Of a stretch of DNA of 64,000 nucleotides, positions 37,960 through 47,825 are shown piece by piece. Numbering within the stretch: the first letter of the stretch is position 1; each line of letters starts with the position of its first letter. The translations under genes and the position numbers were made by a program. The notes under the pieces are model-generated. The model saw only the letters and a program-made list of their open reading frames with translations. It was not told where the DNA came from and did no database searches. Origin of the DNA: Modestobacter versicolor. Lineage in GTDB: Bacteria; Actinomycetota; Actinomycetes; Mycobacteriales; Geodermatophilaceae. Where the stretch lies: the NCBI RefSeq assembly GCF_014195485.1, contig NZ_JACIBU010000001.1:1240001-1304000 (forward strand), in the 5' to 3' direction.

Positions 37960-39218
37960 GGGCCAACCGTGCCACGCACCCGGTCGAACAGCTCACCCAG
38001 GGGGACGGCGACCTGCTCGTGCGTGCGCAGGTCGCGCAGCTGGGCCACGCCCTCGGCGAGGTCCCGGTCACCGACGACCACCGCGTGGGTGGCCCCGGAG
38101 CGGTCGGCGGCCTTCATCGCGCCCTTGAGCCCGCGGTCGCCGTAGACGGTGTCGGCGGAGACCCCGGCCTCGCGCAGCTGGCCGACGAGCTTCACGGCGT
38201 ACCGCTTCGCCTCCGCCCCCAGCGGGACGACGAAGGCCTGCACGCCCGAGGACGCGGCGATGTCCAGCCCCTCGGCGTGCACCGCGAGCAGCGTCCGGTC
38301 GACGCCGACGGCGTAGCCGATGCCGGAGAGGTTCGGGCCGCCGAGCGCCGCGGACAGCCCGTCGTACCGGCCGCCGCCCCCGATCGCCGACTGCGAGCCG
38401 AGGCCGGAGTGCACGAACTCGAACGTCGTCTTCGTGTAGTAGTCGAGCCCGCGCACCAGCTTGGGCGCCTCGGTCCAGCTCACCCCGAGGTCGGCCAGGT
38501 GCTCGCGGACGGCGTCGTAGTGCGCCTTCGTGGAGTCCGACAGGTGGTCGACCATCAGCGGGGCGTCGTCGAGCTGGGCCTGCACCTCCGGGCGCTTGTC
38601 GTCGAGCACCCGCAGCGGGTTGATCTCCGCGCGGCGCCGGGTCTCCTCGTCCAGGTCCAGCTTCTCCAGGTACTCGACCAGCAGCTCGCGGTACTGCGGC
38701 CGGCAGGTCGCGTCGCCCAGCGAGGTGAGCAGCAGCTCGAACCCGGTCAGCCCGAGGTCGCGGAAACCCTGCACCGCCAGCGCGATCACCTCGGCGTCCA
38801 GCGCCGGGTCGTCGACGCCGAGCGCCTCGCAGTCGACCTGGGTGAAGTGCCGGTAGCGGCCGGCCTGCGGGCGCTCGTAGCGGAACGCCGACCCGACGGC
38901 CCACAGCTTCACCGGCAGCGCGCCGGAGTACAGCCGGTGCTCGATGAAGGACCGCATCAGGCCGGCGGTGAGCTCCGGGCGCAGCGTCAGCGAGCGGCCG
39001 CCGCGGTCGGTGAACGTGTACATCTCCTTGGAGACGACGTCGGTCGACTCCCCGACCCCGCGGGAGAACACCGCGGTGTCCTCGAACGTCGGCGTCTCGA
39101 TGTAGCCGTAGCCGGCCCGGCGCAGCGGGGCGGTCAGGGTGTCCCGGACGGCGAGGAACTGCGCCGACGCGGGGGGCAGCGTGTCGAACGTGCCCTTCGG
39201 GGCGGTCAGCCCGCTCAC
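37956..39218 (-). CDS. hisS: Histidine--tRNA ligase
   Basis: Class II synthetase of 420 residues. Starts [11 protein letters not shown], motif 2 around [18 protein letters not shown], the histidine-specific [15 protein letters not shown], and the C-terminal anticodon-binding domain. GTG start. A dispersed 41-base repeat fills most of the 70-base gap to the preceding gene. No T-box was found upstream. Confidence 0.97.
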   Translation of the reverse strand: MSGLTAPKGTFDTLPPASAQFLAVRDTLTAPLRRAGYGYIETPTFEDTAVFSRGVGESTDVVSKEMYTFTDRGGRSLTLRPELTAGLMRSFIEHRLYSGALPVKLWAVGSAFRYERPQAGRYRHFTQVDCEALGVDDPALDAEVIALAVQGFRDLGLTGFELLLTSLGDATCRPQYRELLVEYLEKLDLDEETRRRAEINPLRVLDDKRPEVQAQLDDAPLMVDHLSDSTKAHYDAVREHLADLGVSWTEAPKLVRGLDYYTKTTFEFVHSGLGSQSAIGGGGRYDGLSAALGGPNLSGIGYAVGVDRTLLAVHAEGLDIAASSGVQAFVVPLGAEAKRYAVKLVGQLREAGVSADTVYGDRGLKGAMKAADRSGATHAVVVGDRDLAEGVAQLRDLRTHEQVAVPLGELFDRVRGTVGP

Positions 39219-39247
39219 AGTGTCATCACTCGCTTCGCTCGTGGGTT

Positions 39248-39288
39248 CGTTCCGCTCCTCGCTCGCTGGCGCTCGCTGCGATGCTCAC
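39248..39288 (-). repeat. Dispersed 41-bp repeat, copy B (upstream of hisS)
   Basis: 37 of 41 positions match the copy at 33031-33071. The sequence is built of GAGCG/AGCGA units and runs on into GAGCGAAGCGAG toward hisS. It begins one base below the hydrolase stop codon and ends about 29 bases before the hisS start. Confidence 0.8.
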
Positions 39289-39972
39289 TCACAGGGAACG
39301 TCCCTTCGGTGCCGAGGCGGCCTCGGCGAGGTAGGGGTTGGTGGCGCGCTCGCGCCCGATCGTGGTGGCCGGGCCGTGGCCGGGCAGCACGACGGTCTCG
39401 TCGTCCAGCGGCAGGACGACGTCGCGCAGCGAGCCGAGCATCGACTCCCACGAGCCGCCGGGCAGGTCGACCCGGCCCACCGAACCGGCGAACAGCACGT
39501 CGCCGGCGAGCAGGCCCGGGGAGTCGTCGAGGTCCACGGAGAACACCACCGAGCCCTGGGTGTGGCCCGGCGCGTGCCGCACGGTGAGCTCGACCCCGGC
39601 CAGCGACAGCACGGCGCCGTCGTCCAGCGGGAGGACCCCGGCCGGGTCCGGCAGCCGCACGCCGGTGATCAGCGGCGCCAGCTGCGGGCCGTGCCAGCGC
39701 GCGGGGTCCGACAGCATGCCGGAGTCGGCCGGGTGCAGGTAGGCCGGGATGCCGTAGCCGTCGCAGACCGGCAGCACCGAGAAGGTGTGGTCCAGGTGCC
39801 CGTGGGTGAGCACGACCGCGACCGGCTTCAGCCCGTCCGCGGCGAGCATCGCGGCCAGCGGCTCGACGGCGTCCATCCCCGGGTCGACGACGACGCACTC
39901 GGCGCCGGGTCCGCTGGCCACCGCGTAGCAGTTGGTGCCGAAGGCGCCGGCGGGGAAGGAGCGGATGAGCAC
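39289..39972 (-). CDS. Metallo-beta-lactamase-fold hydrolase (glyoxalase II-like)
   Basis: Predicted 227-residue hydrolase with the zinc motif HGHLDH (His57, His59, Asp61, His62), APGHTQGSVVF and a terminal LPGHGP, as in hydroxyacylglutathione hydrolases. Actinobacteria lack glutathione, so the substrate would be a mycothiol or other thioester. Located next to hisS and divergent from the cyclophilin gene, as in Streptomyces. GTG start. Confidence 0.9.
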   Translation of the reverse strand: MLIRSFPAGAFGTNCYAVASGPGAECVVVDPGMDAVEPLAAMLAADGLKPVAVVLTHGHLDHTFSVLPVCDGYGIPAYLHPADSGMLSDPARWHGPQLAPLITGVRLPDPAGVLPLDDGAVLSLAGVELTVRHAPGHTQGSVVFSVDLDDSPGLLAGDVLFAGSVGRVDLPGGSWESMLGSLRDVVLPLDDETVVLPGHGPATTIGRERATNPYLAEAASAPKGRSL

Positions 39973-40134
39973 CCGTGCAGGTTACGCGGGGCGACGGGGC
40001 GCTCCGCGGCGCTGCCAGGGAGCCGACAGGTGCCCGCCCTACACTGCGCACTCGACACCGCGGGGTGGATGGCGTCGGCTCGACGAGCGGGGCCGCCCCC
40101 GCGTCCGTGCAGATGCCCGAGGAGCCCGAGAAGA

Positions 40135-40989
40135 GTGCCGACCAACAAGCAGCGCCGTCAGGCCGCGCAGCGACGGCTGCAGCGCCAGCTCGAGCGGCGC
40201 GAGGAGCTCGCCCGCAAGCGCCGCACCCGCCTGCTGATCGGCGTCACGGTGGTGGCCGTCCTCGCGGTGGTCGGCGCCGCGCTGATCATCACCAACCTCG
40301 GTGACGACGACAGCAGCACGACGGCCTCCCCCACCACCTCCTCCGCCCCGGCCGGGGACCCCGCGTCGTCCGCGGCCGCGACGGCGACCAACGCCGACGG
40401 CACGGTGGCCTGCAACTTCGTCCCCGACGACTCCGGCAACACGAACCTCACCGACGTCGGCACCCCGCCGGACGCCGCGAACACCCCGACCACCGGCACC
40501 TCGACGCTGCGGATGAGCACCGGCCAGGGCGACCTCACCCTCACGCTGGACCGCGCGGGCGCCCCCTGCGCCGCCTCGAGCTTCACCTACCTGGCCTCGC
40601 AGGGCTTCTTCGACGGCAGCCCCTGCCACCGCGAGGTGAACCAGGCGACCTTCGGCGTCCTGCAGTGCGGCGACCCGACGGGCACCGGCCAGGGCGGCCC
40701 CTCCTACAAGTTCGGCCAGGAGGTCAGCGCGGAGACGACCTACCCGCGCGGCACGATCGCGATGGCCAACAGCGGCCAGCCCAACTCCACCGGCAGCCAG
40801 TTCTTCCTCTGCTTCACCGACACCCAGCTGTCGCCGGACTACACGGCCGTGGGCACTGTCGACGAGGCCGGGCTGGCCGTGCTGGACCAGATCGCGGCCG
40901 CGGGCAACGACGGCTCCTTCGAGCCCAGCCCCGGTGGCGGTGCCCCGAACACCCCGGTGACCATCACCTCGATGACCGTCGTCGGCTGA
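40135..40989 (+). CDS. Membrane-anchored peptidyl-prolyl cis-trans isomerase (cyclophilin)
   Basis: Predicted 284-residue protein: basic cytoplasmic N terminus (residues 1-30), a transmembrane helix (about 32-52), a Ser/Thr/Pro/Ala linker (to about 90), then a cyclophilin domain. The active-site region is recognisable (SPCHREVN, LQCGDPTGTGQGGPSYKF, NSTGSQFFLCF). At least five cysteines lie in the exported domain. GTG 40135 is used; AGGAG lies about 12 bases upstream. Presumably folds exported proteins. Confidence 0.92.
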   Translation: MPTNKQRRQAAQRRLQRQLERREELARKRRTRLLIGVTVVAVLAVVGAALIITNLGDDDSSTTASPTTSSAPAGDPASSAAATATNADGTVACNFVPDDSGNTNLTDVGTPPDAANTPTTGTSTLRMSTGQGDLTLTLDRAGAPCAASSFTYLASQGFFDGSPCHREVNQATFGVLQCGDPTGTGQGGPSYKFGQEVSAETTYPRGTIAMANSGQPNSTGSQFFLCFTDTQLSPDYTAVGTVDEAGLAVLDQIAAAGNDGSFEPSPGGGAPNTPVTITSMTVVG

Positions 40990-40992
40990 CGG

Positions 40993-41018
40993 GCGGGCGG
41001 GGACGCGTCCCCGCCCGC
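40993..41018 (+). terminator. Perfect 26-bp palindrome, terminator after the cyclophilin gene
   Basis: GCGGGCGGGGACG followed at once by its reverse complement, starting four bases after the stop codon. It can fold as an 11-bp stem with a 4-base loop. It lies 13 bases before the next start codon, so it may weaken rather than block readthrough. Confidence 0.7.
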
Positions 41019-41030
41019 ACACTGGGCGCG

Positions 41031-41675
41031 ATGGACGCCGATCCGTACGCGGGCTTCCCCCCGGGCTTCTTCGACCGCGGTGACGAGAGCCCGGACGCCG
41101 TCTTCTACGACGTCCCCCGGCTGGTGACCCACATCGACGAGGGGGCCGTCGCCGCGGTCGGGCGGCTGTACGCCGAGCTGGGGATCGACGGCGACGCACC
41201 CCGGCCGGTCCGGGTGCTGGACCTGATGTCGTCCTGGGTGTCGCACTTCCGCACGCCCCCGGCCGAGCTCGTGGTGCTCGGCATGAACGGCGCGGAGCTG
41301 GCGGCCAACCCGGCGGCGACGGAGCGGCTGGTGCACGACCTCAACGCCGACCCGCGCGTCCCGCTGCCCGACGGCGACGTGGACGCGGTGGTGTGCTGCG
41401 TGTCGATCGACTACCTCACCCGGCCCGTCGAGGTGCTCGCCGAGGCCGGCCGGGTGCTGCGGCCGGGCGGGCAGCTGGCGGTCACGTACTCGAACCGGTG
41501 CTTCCCGACCAAGGCGGTCCGCGGCTGGTTGGCCACCGACGACGAGCAGCACGGCGCCGTCATCTCCGAGCTGGTGCGGCGCAGCGGTCGGTTCACCGAG
41601 CCGGCGGTCCAGTTGCGCACGCGACCGGGCGCCGGCGACCCGCTGTACGCCGTCACCGCCACCCGGCTCCCCTGA
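41031..41675 (+). CDS. SAM-dependent methyltransferase-like protein
   Basis: Predicted 214-residue class I methyltransferase: VRVLDLMSSWVSH replaces the usual Gly-rich motif I, then LGMNGAEL (motif II), DVDAVVCCVSIDYL (motif IV) and GRVLRPGGQLAVTYSNRCFP (post-I). The missing GxGxG means SAM binding is not certain. The N terminus (PPGFFDRGDES-FYD-PRLVTHID) is conserved in a group found in actinobacteria and cyanobacteria. ATG start decided by position after the palindrome. Confidence 0.85.
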   Translation: MDADPYAGFPPGFFDRGDESPDAVFYDVPRLVTHIDEGAVAAVGRLYAELGIDGDAPRPVRVLDLMSSWVSHFRTPPAELVVLGMNGAELAANPAATERLVHDLNADPRVPLPDGDVDAVVCCVSIDYLTRPVEVLAEAGRVLRPGGQLAVTYSNRCFPTKAVRGWLATDDEQHGAVISELVRRSGRFTEPAVQLRTRPGAGDPLYAVTATRLP

Positions 41676-41687
41676 CGAGGGAGCCGG
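41663..41687. terminator. Bidirectional terminator between converging genes
   Basis: CCGGCTCCC and GGGAGCCGG form a 9-bp stem with a 7-base loop. The left arm overlaps the end of the methyltransferase gene and the right arm lies seven bases from the relA stop. Confidence 0.7.
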
Positions 41688-41693
41688 CACCGG

Positions 41694-44099
41694 CTAGGCC
41701 GTCACGCGCTCCACGTCGAAGACGCCGTCGACGTTGCGGACCGTCTGCAGCACCGAGCCCAGGTGGGCGGGGTCGGCGAGCTCGAAGGTGAACCGGCTGA
41801 TGGCCACCCGGTCGCGGCTGGTCTGCACCGAGGCGGACAGGATGTTCACCCGCTCGTCGGCCAGCGCCCGGGTGACGTCGGAGAGCAGCCGGTGCCGGTC
41901 CAGCGCCTCGACCTGGATCGCGACGAGGAACACCGCCCCCGGCTGCGACGCCCAGTCGACCTCGACCAGCCGCTCGGGCTTGCGCTGCAGGTCCGCGGCG
42001 TTGGTGCAGTCGGTGCGGTGCACGCTGACCCCGCCACCGCGGGTGACGAACCCGAGGATGTCGTCGCCGGGCACCGGGGTGCAGCACTTGGCGAGCTTGG
42101 CCCACACGTCGTGCATGCCGTGGACGACGACGCCCGGGTCGCCGCTGGCGGTGCGGGCGACCGACCGCTTGGTCGGGATCGCGGTCTCCGCGATGTCCTC
42201 GGTGGCGCCCTCGGAGCCGCCGAGCGCGGTGAGCAGCTTCTCGACCAGCGAGTGCGCCGAGACCTGGTTCTCCCCCACCGCGGCGTACAGCGCGCTGACG
42301 TCGGGGTAGTGCAGGTCGGCGGCGAGGGTGGCCAGCGACTCGCCGCCCAGCAGGCGCTGCAGCGGCAGGCCCGCCTTGCGCATCGCCTTGGTCAGCGCGT
42401 CCTTGCCGGCCTCGACGGCGTCCTCGCGGCGCTCCTTGGTGAACCACTGGCGGATCTTGGTCCGCGCCCGGGAGGAGCCGACGAAGGCCAGCCAGTCCTG
42501 CGAGGGAGCGGCCGTGGGCGAGCGGGAGGTGAAGACCTCCACCACGTCGCCGTTGGACAGCTTGCTGTCCAGGGAGACCAGGTTCCCGTTCACCCGGGCG
42601 CCGATGCAGCGGTGGCCGACCTCGGTGTGCACCGCGTAGGCGAAGTCGACCGGCGTCGACTCGCCGGGCAGGCTGATCACGTCGCCCTTGGGCGTGAAGA
42701 CGAAGACCTCCTGCGGACCGAGGTCGTAGCGCAGCGTCTCCAGGAACTCTCCGGGCTCCTGCGCCTCGCGCTGCCAGTCCAGCAGCTGGCGCAGCCACAG
42801 CATGTCGTCGCCGGCGGAGCCCGGGGGCGGCCCGGCCTCGCTGGTCTTGCCCCCGCTGCGGGCGTTCTCCTTGTACTTCCAGTGCGCGGCGATGCCGTAG
42901 TCGGCGATCCGGTGCATGTCGTGCGTGCGGATCTGCAGCTCGACCGGCTTGCCCTGCGGGCCGATCACCGTGGTGTGCAGCGACTGGTACATGTTGAACT
43001 TCGGCATCGCGACGAAGTCCTTGAAGCGCCCGGGCACCGGCTGCCAGTGGGCGTGCATGATGCCCAGCGCCGCGTACACGTCGCGCACCGAGTCGACCAG
43101 GATCCGGATGCCGACCAGGTCCCAGATGTCGGTGAAGTCGCGGCCGCGCACGATCATCTTCTGGTAGATCGAGTAGTAGTGCTTGGGCCGGCCGGTGACG
43201 ACCGCCTCGATCTTGGCGGCCTTGAGCTGCTCGGTCACCGCCGAGGCGACCTCGGCCAGGTAGGTGTCCCGGGACGGCGCACGCTCGGCGACCAGCCGGA
43301 CGATCTCGTCGTAGCGCTTGGGGTACAGCGTCGCGAACGCGAGGTCCTCGAGCTCCCACTTGATGGTGTTCATGCCCAGCCGGTGGGCCAGCGGGGCGAG
43401 GATCTCCAGCGTCTCGCGCGCCTTCTTCTCCTGCTTCTCCGGCGGGAGGAAGCGCAGCGTGCGCATGTTGTGCAGCCGGTCGGCGAGCTTGATGACCAGC
43501 ACCCGGGGGTCGCGGGACATCGCGACGATCATCTTGCGGATGGTCTCGGCCTGCGCCGCGTCGCCGAACTTGACCTTGTCGATCTTGGTGACGCCGTCGA
43601 CCAGGTGGGCGACCTCGGGACCGAACTCGGTGCGGATCGTCTCCAGCGTGACGCCGGTGTCCTCGACCGTGTCGTGCAGCAGCGCGGCGACCAGCGTGGT
43701 GGTGTCCATGCCCAGCCCGGCCAGCACGGTGGCGACCGCCAGCGGGTGGGTGATGTAGGGGTCACCGCTCTTGCGCTTCTGCTGGGCGTGCGCCTCCTCG
43801 GCGACGTCGTAGGCGCGCTGCAGCAGCACCAGGTCGGCCTTGGGGTGGCTCTGCCGGTGCAGGGCGGCGAGCGGCTCGAGCACCGGGCGGATGCCGGTGG
43901 ACCGCTGGCCGGCGACGATCCGGCGGGCCAGCCGGTCGCGCACCCGGCGGCGGGGTACCGCCTCGTTCTCCCCGCCGGGTTCCGGTGCGACGTCGTCGGG
44001 ACGGCGGACGGCGGGGCGCTCGGGCAGCGCGGGCCTCGGCGCTGCCTCCTCCGTGGGGGGCGCGCCGGACGTCCGGGGTGCGACGACGTCAGAGGCCAC
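41694..44099 (-). CDS. relA: (p)ppGpp synthetase/hydrolase RelA/SpoT (Rsh)
   Basis: Bifunctional stringent-response enzyme of about 801 residues. The HD hydrolase domain has LLHDTVEDT and [11 protein letters not shown]; the synthetase domain has [16 protein letters not shown] and KPVELQIRT; then TGS ([12 protein letters not shown]) and ACT domains. Start: an AGGAG five bases before GTG 44099 (VASDVV) is far better than the in-frame starts at 44138 and 44177. TAG stop. Follows apt, secF and secD, the standard actinobacterial order. Confidence 0.96.
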   Translation of the reverse strand: MASDVVAPRTSGAPPTEEAAPRPALPERPAVRRPDDVAPEPGGENEAVPRRRVRDRLARRIVAGQRSTGIRPVLEPLAALHRQSHPKADLVLLQRAYDVAEEAHAQQKRKSGDPYITHPLAVATVLAGLGMDTTTLVAALLHDTVEDTGVTLETIRTEFGPEVAHLVDGVTKIDKVKFGDAAQAETIRKMIVAMSRDPRVLVIKLADRLHNMRTLRFLPPEKQEKKARETLEILAPLAHRLGMNTIKWELEDLAFATLYPKRYDEIVRLVAERAPSRDTYLAEVASAVTEQLKAAKIEAVVTGRPKHYYSIYQKMIVRGRDFTDIWDLVGIRILVDSVRDVYAALGIMHAHWQPVPGRFKDFVAMPKFNMYQSLHTTVIGPQGKPVELQIRTHDMHRIADYGIAAHWKYKENARSGGKTSEAGPPPGSAGDDMLWLRQLLDWQREAQEPGEFLETLRYDLGPQEVFVFTPKGDVISLPGESTPVDFAYAVHTEVGHRCIGARVNGNLVSLDSKLSNGDVVEVFTSRSPTAAPSQDWLAFVGSSRARTKIRQWFTKERREDAVEAGKDALTKAMRKAGLPLQRLLGGESLATLAADLHYPDVSALYAAVGENQVSAHSLVEKLLTALGGSEGATEDIAETAIPTKRSVARTASGDPGVVVHGMHDVWAKLAKCCTPVPGDDILGFVTRGGGVSVHRTDCTNAADLQRKPERLVEVDWASQPGAVFLVAIQVEALDRHRLLSDVTRALADERVNILSASVQTSRDRVAISRFTFELADPAHLGSVLQTVRNVDGVFDVERVTA

Positions 44100-44186
44100 A
44101 GGTGCTCCTGCTCTGTTGAGGAGGCGGTCCCTCCCCATGCTAGCCGCGGTACGGCGCGGGCCGCCGCCCGTGCTCACCCGTGGTGG

Positions 44187-44762
44187 TCAGGTGGTCCAGA
44201 GGGCGTGCACGGGGTGCGGGGCGATGCGCTGGCGACCCCCCAGGGCCGCCAGCTCGATGACCACCGCGACCGCGGTGACCACCCCGCCCAGCTGCTCGAT
44301 CAGCGCGATCGCGGCCTGGAGTGTTCCCCCGGTGGCGAGCACGTCGTCGACGAGCAGCACCCGCTGCCCGGGCCGGATGGAGTCGGTGTGCAGCTCCAGC
44401 GTGGCGGTGCCGTACTCCAGGGCGTACTCGGCCGACACGGTCTCGCGCGGCAGCTTGCCGGCCTTGCGCACCGGCACCACCCCGGTGCCGGCGTCCAGCG
44501 CGACGGCGGCGGCCAGCAGGAAGCCGCGCGCCTCGACCCCGGCGACGACGTCGAAGCCGGGCCCCCCACCGCTGAGCGCCGCCGCCCGCGGGTCGACGTC
44601 GGCGGGCTCGGTGAGCGCGTCGACCACCCGGCGGAACGCCCCGGCGTCGGCGAACACCGGTGTCAGGTCGCGGAAGACCACCCCGGGCTCGGGGAAGTCG
44701 GGGACGTCGACCGCGATCGAGGCGATCAGCTCGTCGACCGGCAGGTCGGCGACCTCGCTCAC
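44187..44762 (-). CDS. apt: Adenine phosphoribosyltransferase
   Basis: Salvages adenine to AMP. The 191-residue protein has DVPDFPEPGVVFRDLTP at the N terminus, GVEARGFLL, and the PRPP motif VLLVDDVLATGGT. GTG start overlapping the secF stop. The secD-secF-apt-relA order is conserved in actinobacteria. Confidence 0.96.
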   Translation of the reverse strand: MSEVADLPVDELIASIAVDVPDFPEPGVVFRDLTPVFADAGAFRRVVDALTEPADVDPRAAALSGGGPGFDVVAGVEARGFLLAAAVALDAGTGVVPVRKAGKLPRETVSAEYALEYGTATLELHTDSIRPGQRVLLVDDVLATGGTLQAAIALIEQLGGVVTAVAVVIELAALGGRQRIAPHPVHALWTT

Positions 44763-46165
44763 CGGCGCTTCTTGCCCGCCGGGCGCTGGGCCGGCTTCTG
44801 CCCCGGCCGCTGCGGGCGCTGCCCCGGCTTGGGCGTCGTCGTCCCGCCCCGGCCGGTCGGCTGCACCGACTCCGGCGACTCGACCTGCACGTCGGCGTCG
44901 GGCCGGTCCGGCAGCACCTCGGGCCGCTCGGCCACGGCCACCGCGGACCGCCGGGCGGTGCTGGTGGCCCCGCCCGCGCGGCGGGCGCTGGCCACCGGCC
45001 CGCGCGGCGTGCCGGACGCGCTCGCCCGCGCCTCGGCCGCGCGGCGGGCGAGCACCCGCTTGCGCAGCGCCTGCTGCTCGGGCTCGCGCTCCTTGAGCTC
45101 GGCGAGCACCGGGGTGGCCAGGAAGATCGAGCTGTAGGCACCGGCGGCCAGGCCGACGAACAGCACCAGGGCCAGGTCCTTGAGCGTGCCGGCACCCAGC
45201 AGCCCCGCGCCGACGAAGAGCAGGCCGGCCACCGGGAGCAGCGCGATGACCGAGGTGTTGATCGACCGCATGAGGGTCTGGTTGACCGCCAGGTTCGCGG
45301 CCTCGCCGTAGGTCGACCGGGCGCTCTTGGCCAGGTCCTTGGTGTTCTCGTCGACCTTGTCGAAGACCACGACGGTGTCGTAGAGCGAGAAGCCGAGGAT
45401 GGTCAGCAGCCCGACCACCGTGGACGGGGAGACCTCGAAGCCGATCAGCGCGTAGACGCCGGCGGTCACCACGAGGTCGTGCAGCAGCGCGACGATCGCG
45501 CCGACCGCCATCTTGGGCTCGAACCGGACGGCGAGGAACGCGATGACCGCGACCAGGAACACCAGCAGGGCGATCAGCGCCTGGTTGGTGACGTCGCCGC
45601 CCCAGTCGGCGCTCACCGACTGCGGGCTCACCTCGGAGGGGGCCACGCCGGCGGCCTCGGCCACCGCGGCCACGACGGCCTCCTCGGCGTCGGGGTCCAG
45701 TGCCTCGGTGCGCAGCAGGACCGAGTTGCCGCCGACGACCTGGGCGCTGGAGACCTCGGCGCCGGCCTCCTCGGCCGCGTCGCGGATGTCGCCCAGCTGC
45801 GAGCTCTCCGCCGGCACCCGCACGCTGTTGCCGCCGGCGAACTCGATGCCGAAGTTGAAGCCCCGGAACACCATCGCGGCGACGCAGAGCAGCACCACGA
45901 CCGCCGTGACCCGGAACCAGAAGCGCCGCTTGCCCACGACGTCCAGGCCGGCCTCGCCGTTGTAGAGCCGGTGGGCCAGCGAGCTGCGGGCCGGGGCCCG
46001 GCGAGCCGCCTGGGCGGCGGACTCCCCCTCCGCGGGCAGCCCCGCGTCGGCCAGCGCCTGGTCGCCAGTGCTGTCGCCGGCGGCGTCGGCCAGGACCGCG
46101 CCGTCGTCGACCGTCTCGTCGGCGTCGGTGCCCAGCGGCACGTCGGCCTGGTCGCGGGGGGTCAT
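44759..46165 (-). CDS. secF: Protein translocase subunit SecF
   Basis: SecDF auxiliary membrane complex, using proton motive force to aid Sec export. The 468-residue protein has a long acidic N-terminal extension (1-70), six transmembrane segments, and the typical FNFGIEFAGGNSV and GFSLYDTVVVFDKVDEN motifs. The C-terminal 100 residues are basic and Pro/Gln/Lys-rich, ending in AGKKRR, a cytoplasmic tail that may touch the ribosome or membrane (inference). ATG start overlapping the secD stop. Confidence 0.96.
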   Translation of the reverse strand: MTPRDQADVPLGTDADETVDDGAVLADAAGDSTGDQALADAGLPAEGESAAQAARRAPARSSLAHRLYNGEAGLDVVGKRRFWFRVTAVVVLLCVAAMVFRGFNFGIEFAGGNSVRVPAESSQLGDIRDAAEEAGAEVSSAQVVGGNSVLLRTEALDPDAEEAVVAAVAEAAGVAPSEVSPQSVSADWGGDVTNQALIALLVFLVAVIAFLAVRFEPKMAVGAIVALLHDLVVTAGVYALIGFEVSPSTVVGLLTILGFSLYDTVVVFDKVDENTKDLAKSARSTYGEAANLAVNQTLMRSINTSVIALLPVAGLLFVGAGLLGAGTLKDLALVLFVGLAAGAYSSIFLATPVLAELKEREPEQQALRKRVLARRAAEARASASGTPRGPVASARRAGGATSTARRSAVAVAERPEVLPDRPDADVQVESPESVQPTGRGGTTTPKPGQRPQRPGQKPAQRPAGKKRR

Positions 46166-47811
46166 CGGTTGCTCCCGTTCGTGCTGCTCGCGCCGACCAG
46201 GTCGCGGTCGGTCCGGGCCGGTGGGGCCGGCCGCCGGCTGTGGTCGACCTGGCCGAGGCCGGAGAAGCGGTTGCTGCCGAAGGACCTGACCCGGCTCAGC
46301 ACCGCCATCAGCGGGTGGGTGAAGAGGAAGACGACGACCAGGTCCAGCACCGTCGACATGCCCAGGGTGAACGCGAAGCCCTTCACGTCGCCGATGGCCA
46401 GCCAGTACAGGATGGCCGCGGCCAGGAAGCTGACCGCGTCGGCGGAGAGGATCGTGCGCCGCGCGCGGACCCAGGCCCGCGGGGTGGCGCTGCGCAGGCT
46501 GCGCCCCTCGCGCACCTCGTCCTTGAGCCGTTCGAAGTAGACGACGAAGGAGTCGGCGGTGATGCCGATCGAGACGATGAACCCGGCGATGCCGGCGAGG
46601 CTGAGCGCGAACCCGATCTGCCGGCCCAGCAGCACCAGGGTCGCGTAGACCACCACCGCCGACAGCACCAGGCTGGCGATCATCACCAGCCCCAGCAGCC
46701 GGTAGTAGACCAGCGCGTACAGGAACACCAGGGCGACGCCGATGCCGCCGGCGATCAGCCCGGCCCGCAGCTGCTCGCTGCCCAGCTCGGTGGAGATCGA
46801 CTGCGCGGTCGCCTGGGTGAAGGTCAGCGGCAGCGCGCCGTACTTCAGCTGGTTGGCCAGGTCGGTGGCGGTCTCCTGGTCGAAGGAGCCGCTGATCTCG
46901 GTGGTGCCGCCGTTGATGGCGCCGTTGATGGTCGGCGCGGAGACGACCCGGCCGTCGAGGGTGATGCCCACCGCGTTGCCGACGTTGGCGGCGGTGTAGG
47001 TGGCCCAGGCCTCGGAGCCGGAGTTGTTCAGGTCCAGGGTGACGATCCACTCGCCGGTGGCCGCCTGGGTGCCGGCGGCGGCGTCGGTGACGTCGGTGCC
47101 CTCGAGGACGGCGGGGCCCAGCAGGTACTTCGCCGTGCCGTCGTCGGAGCAGGCTGCGATGAAGTCGCCGGGCCGGTCGACCTCGGTGGTGGTCGTGTCG
47201 CAGGTGAGCGTCGCGTACTCCGCGGCCGCCACCTCCTGCGTCACGGCCGGGGCGTCGGGGTCGGGGGCGTTGGTGTCGGTGGCCGCACCGCTCCCGGTCG
47301 TCGCCGGGTCCGCGGTCGGCGCAGCCGAGTCCGTGGGCGCAGCGGAGTCGGTCGGCGCAGCGGAGTCGGTCGGCGCAGCGGAGTCCGTCGGCGCAGCCGA
47401 GTCGGTGGGCGTCGCGGGGTCCGTGGCCGGCGTGGCGGCCTCCGGGCCCTGCACCACCGGCCGGAACCGCAGCTGCGCGGTGGCGCCCAGCTCGCGCGCC
47501 TGCTCGCCGTCGTCCCCGGGGACGGAGATGACGATGTTGCTGTCGCCCTCGGTGACGACGTCGGCCTCGGCGACGCCGAGCCCGTTGACCCGCTGCTCGA
47601 TGATCTGGCGGGCCAGCTCGAGGTCGTCGGGGTCGGGGGCGTTCCCGTCGGGCGTGCGGGCGGTCAGCGTCACCGTCGTCCCGCCCTGGAGGTCCAGGCC
47701 CAGCTGGGGCGTGCGGGTGTCGCCGGTGAGGTAGATCAGCGCGTACATGCCCGCGACGATCAGGACGAAGACGGCGAAGTAGCGCCGTGCGGGGAGCTGG
47801 CGGGCGGCCAT
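46162..47811 (-). CDS. secD: Protein translocase subunit SecD
   Basis: Partner of SecF. The 549-residue protein has an N-terminal helix (ARRYFAVFVLIVAGMYALI), the LGLDLQGGTTVTL motif, a large periplasmic domain carrying a Pro-Thr-Asp-Ser-Ala-Ala repeat insert (about residues 128-170), and five C-terminal helices with GIGVALVFLYALVYYR and GITADSFVVYFERLKDE. ATG start, 14 bases after the yajC stop. Confidence 0.96.
   Translation of the reverse strand: MAARQLPARRYFAVFVLIVAGMYALIYLTGDTRTPQLGLDLQGGTTVTLTARTPDGNAPDPDDLELARQIIEQRVNGLGVAEADVVTEGDSNIVISVPGDDGEQARELGATAQLRFRPVVQGPEAATPATDPATPTDSAAPTDSAAPTDSAAPTDSAAPTDSAAPTADPATTGSGAATDTNAPDPDAPAVTQEVAAAEYATLTCDTTTTEVDRPGDFIAACSDDGTAKYLLGPAVLEGTDVTDAAAGTQAATGEWIVTLDLNNSGSEAWATYTAANVGNAVGITLDGRVVSAPTINGAINGGTTEISGSFDQETATDLANQLKYGALPLTFTQATAQSISTELGSEQLRAGLIAGGIGVALVFLYALVYYRLLGLVMIASLVLSAVVVYATLVLLGRQIGFALSLAGIAGFIVSIGITADSFVVYFERLKDEVREGRSLRSATPRAWVRARRTILSADAVSFLAAAILYWLAIGDVKGFAFTLGMSTVLDLVVVFLFTHPLMAVLSRVRSFGSNRFSGLGQVDHSRRPAPPARTDRDLVGASSTNGSNR
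47315..47422 (-). repeat. Six 18-bp tandem repeats inside secD
   Basis: Units of the form GTCGGCGCAGCGGAGTCG encode a repeated Pro-Thr-Asp-Ser-Ala-Ala hexapeptide in the SecD periplasmic domain. The outer units are degenerate. The length keeps the frame whatever the copy number. Confidence 0.9.
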
Positions 47812-47825
47812 GCGGGGTACCCGGC

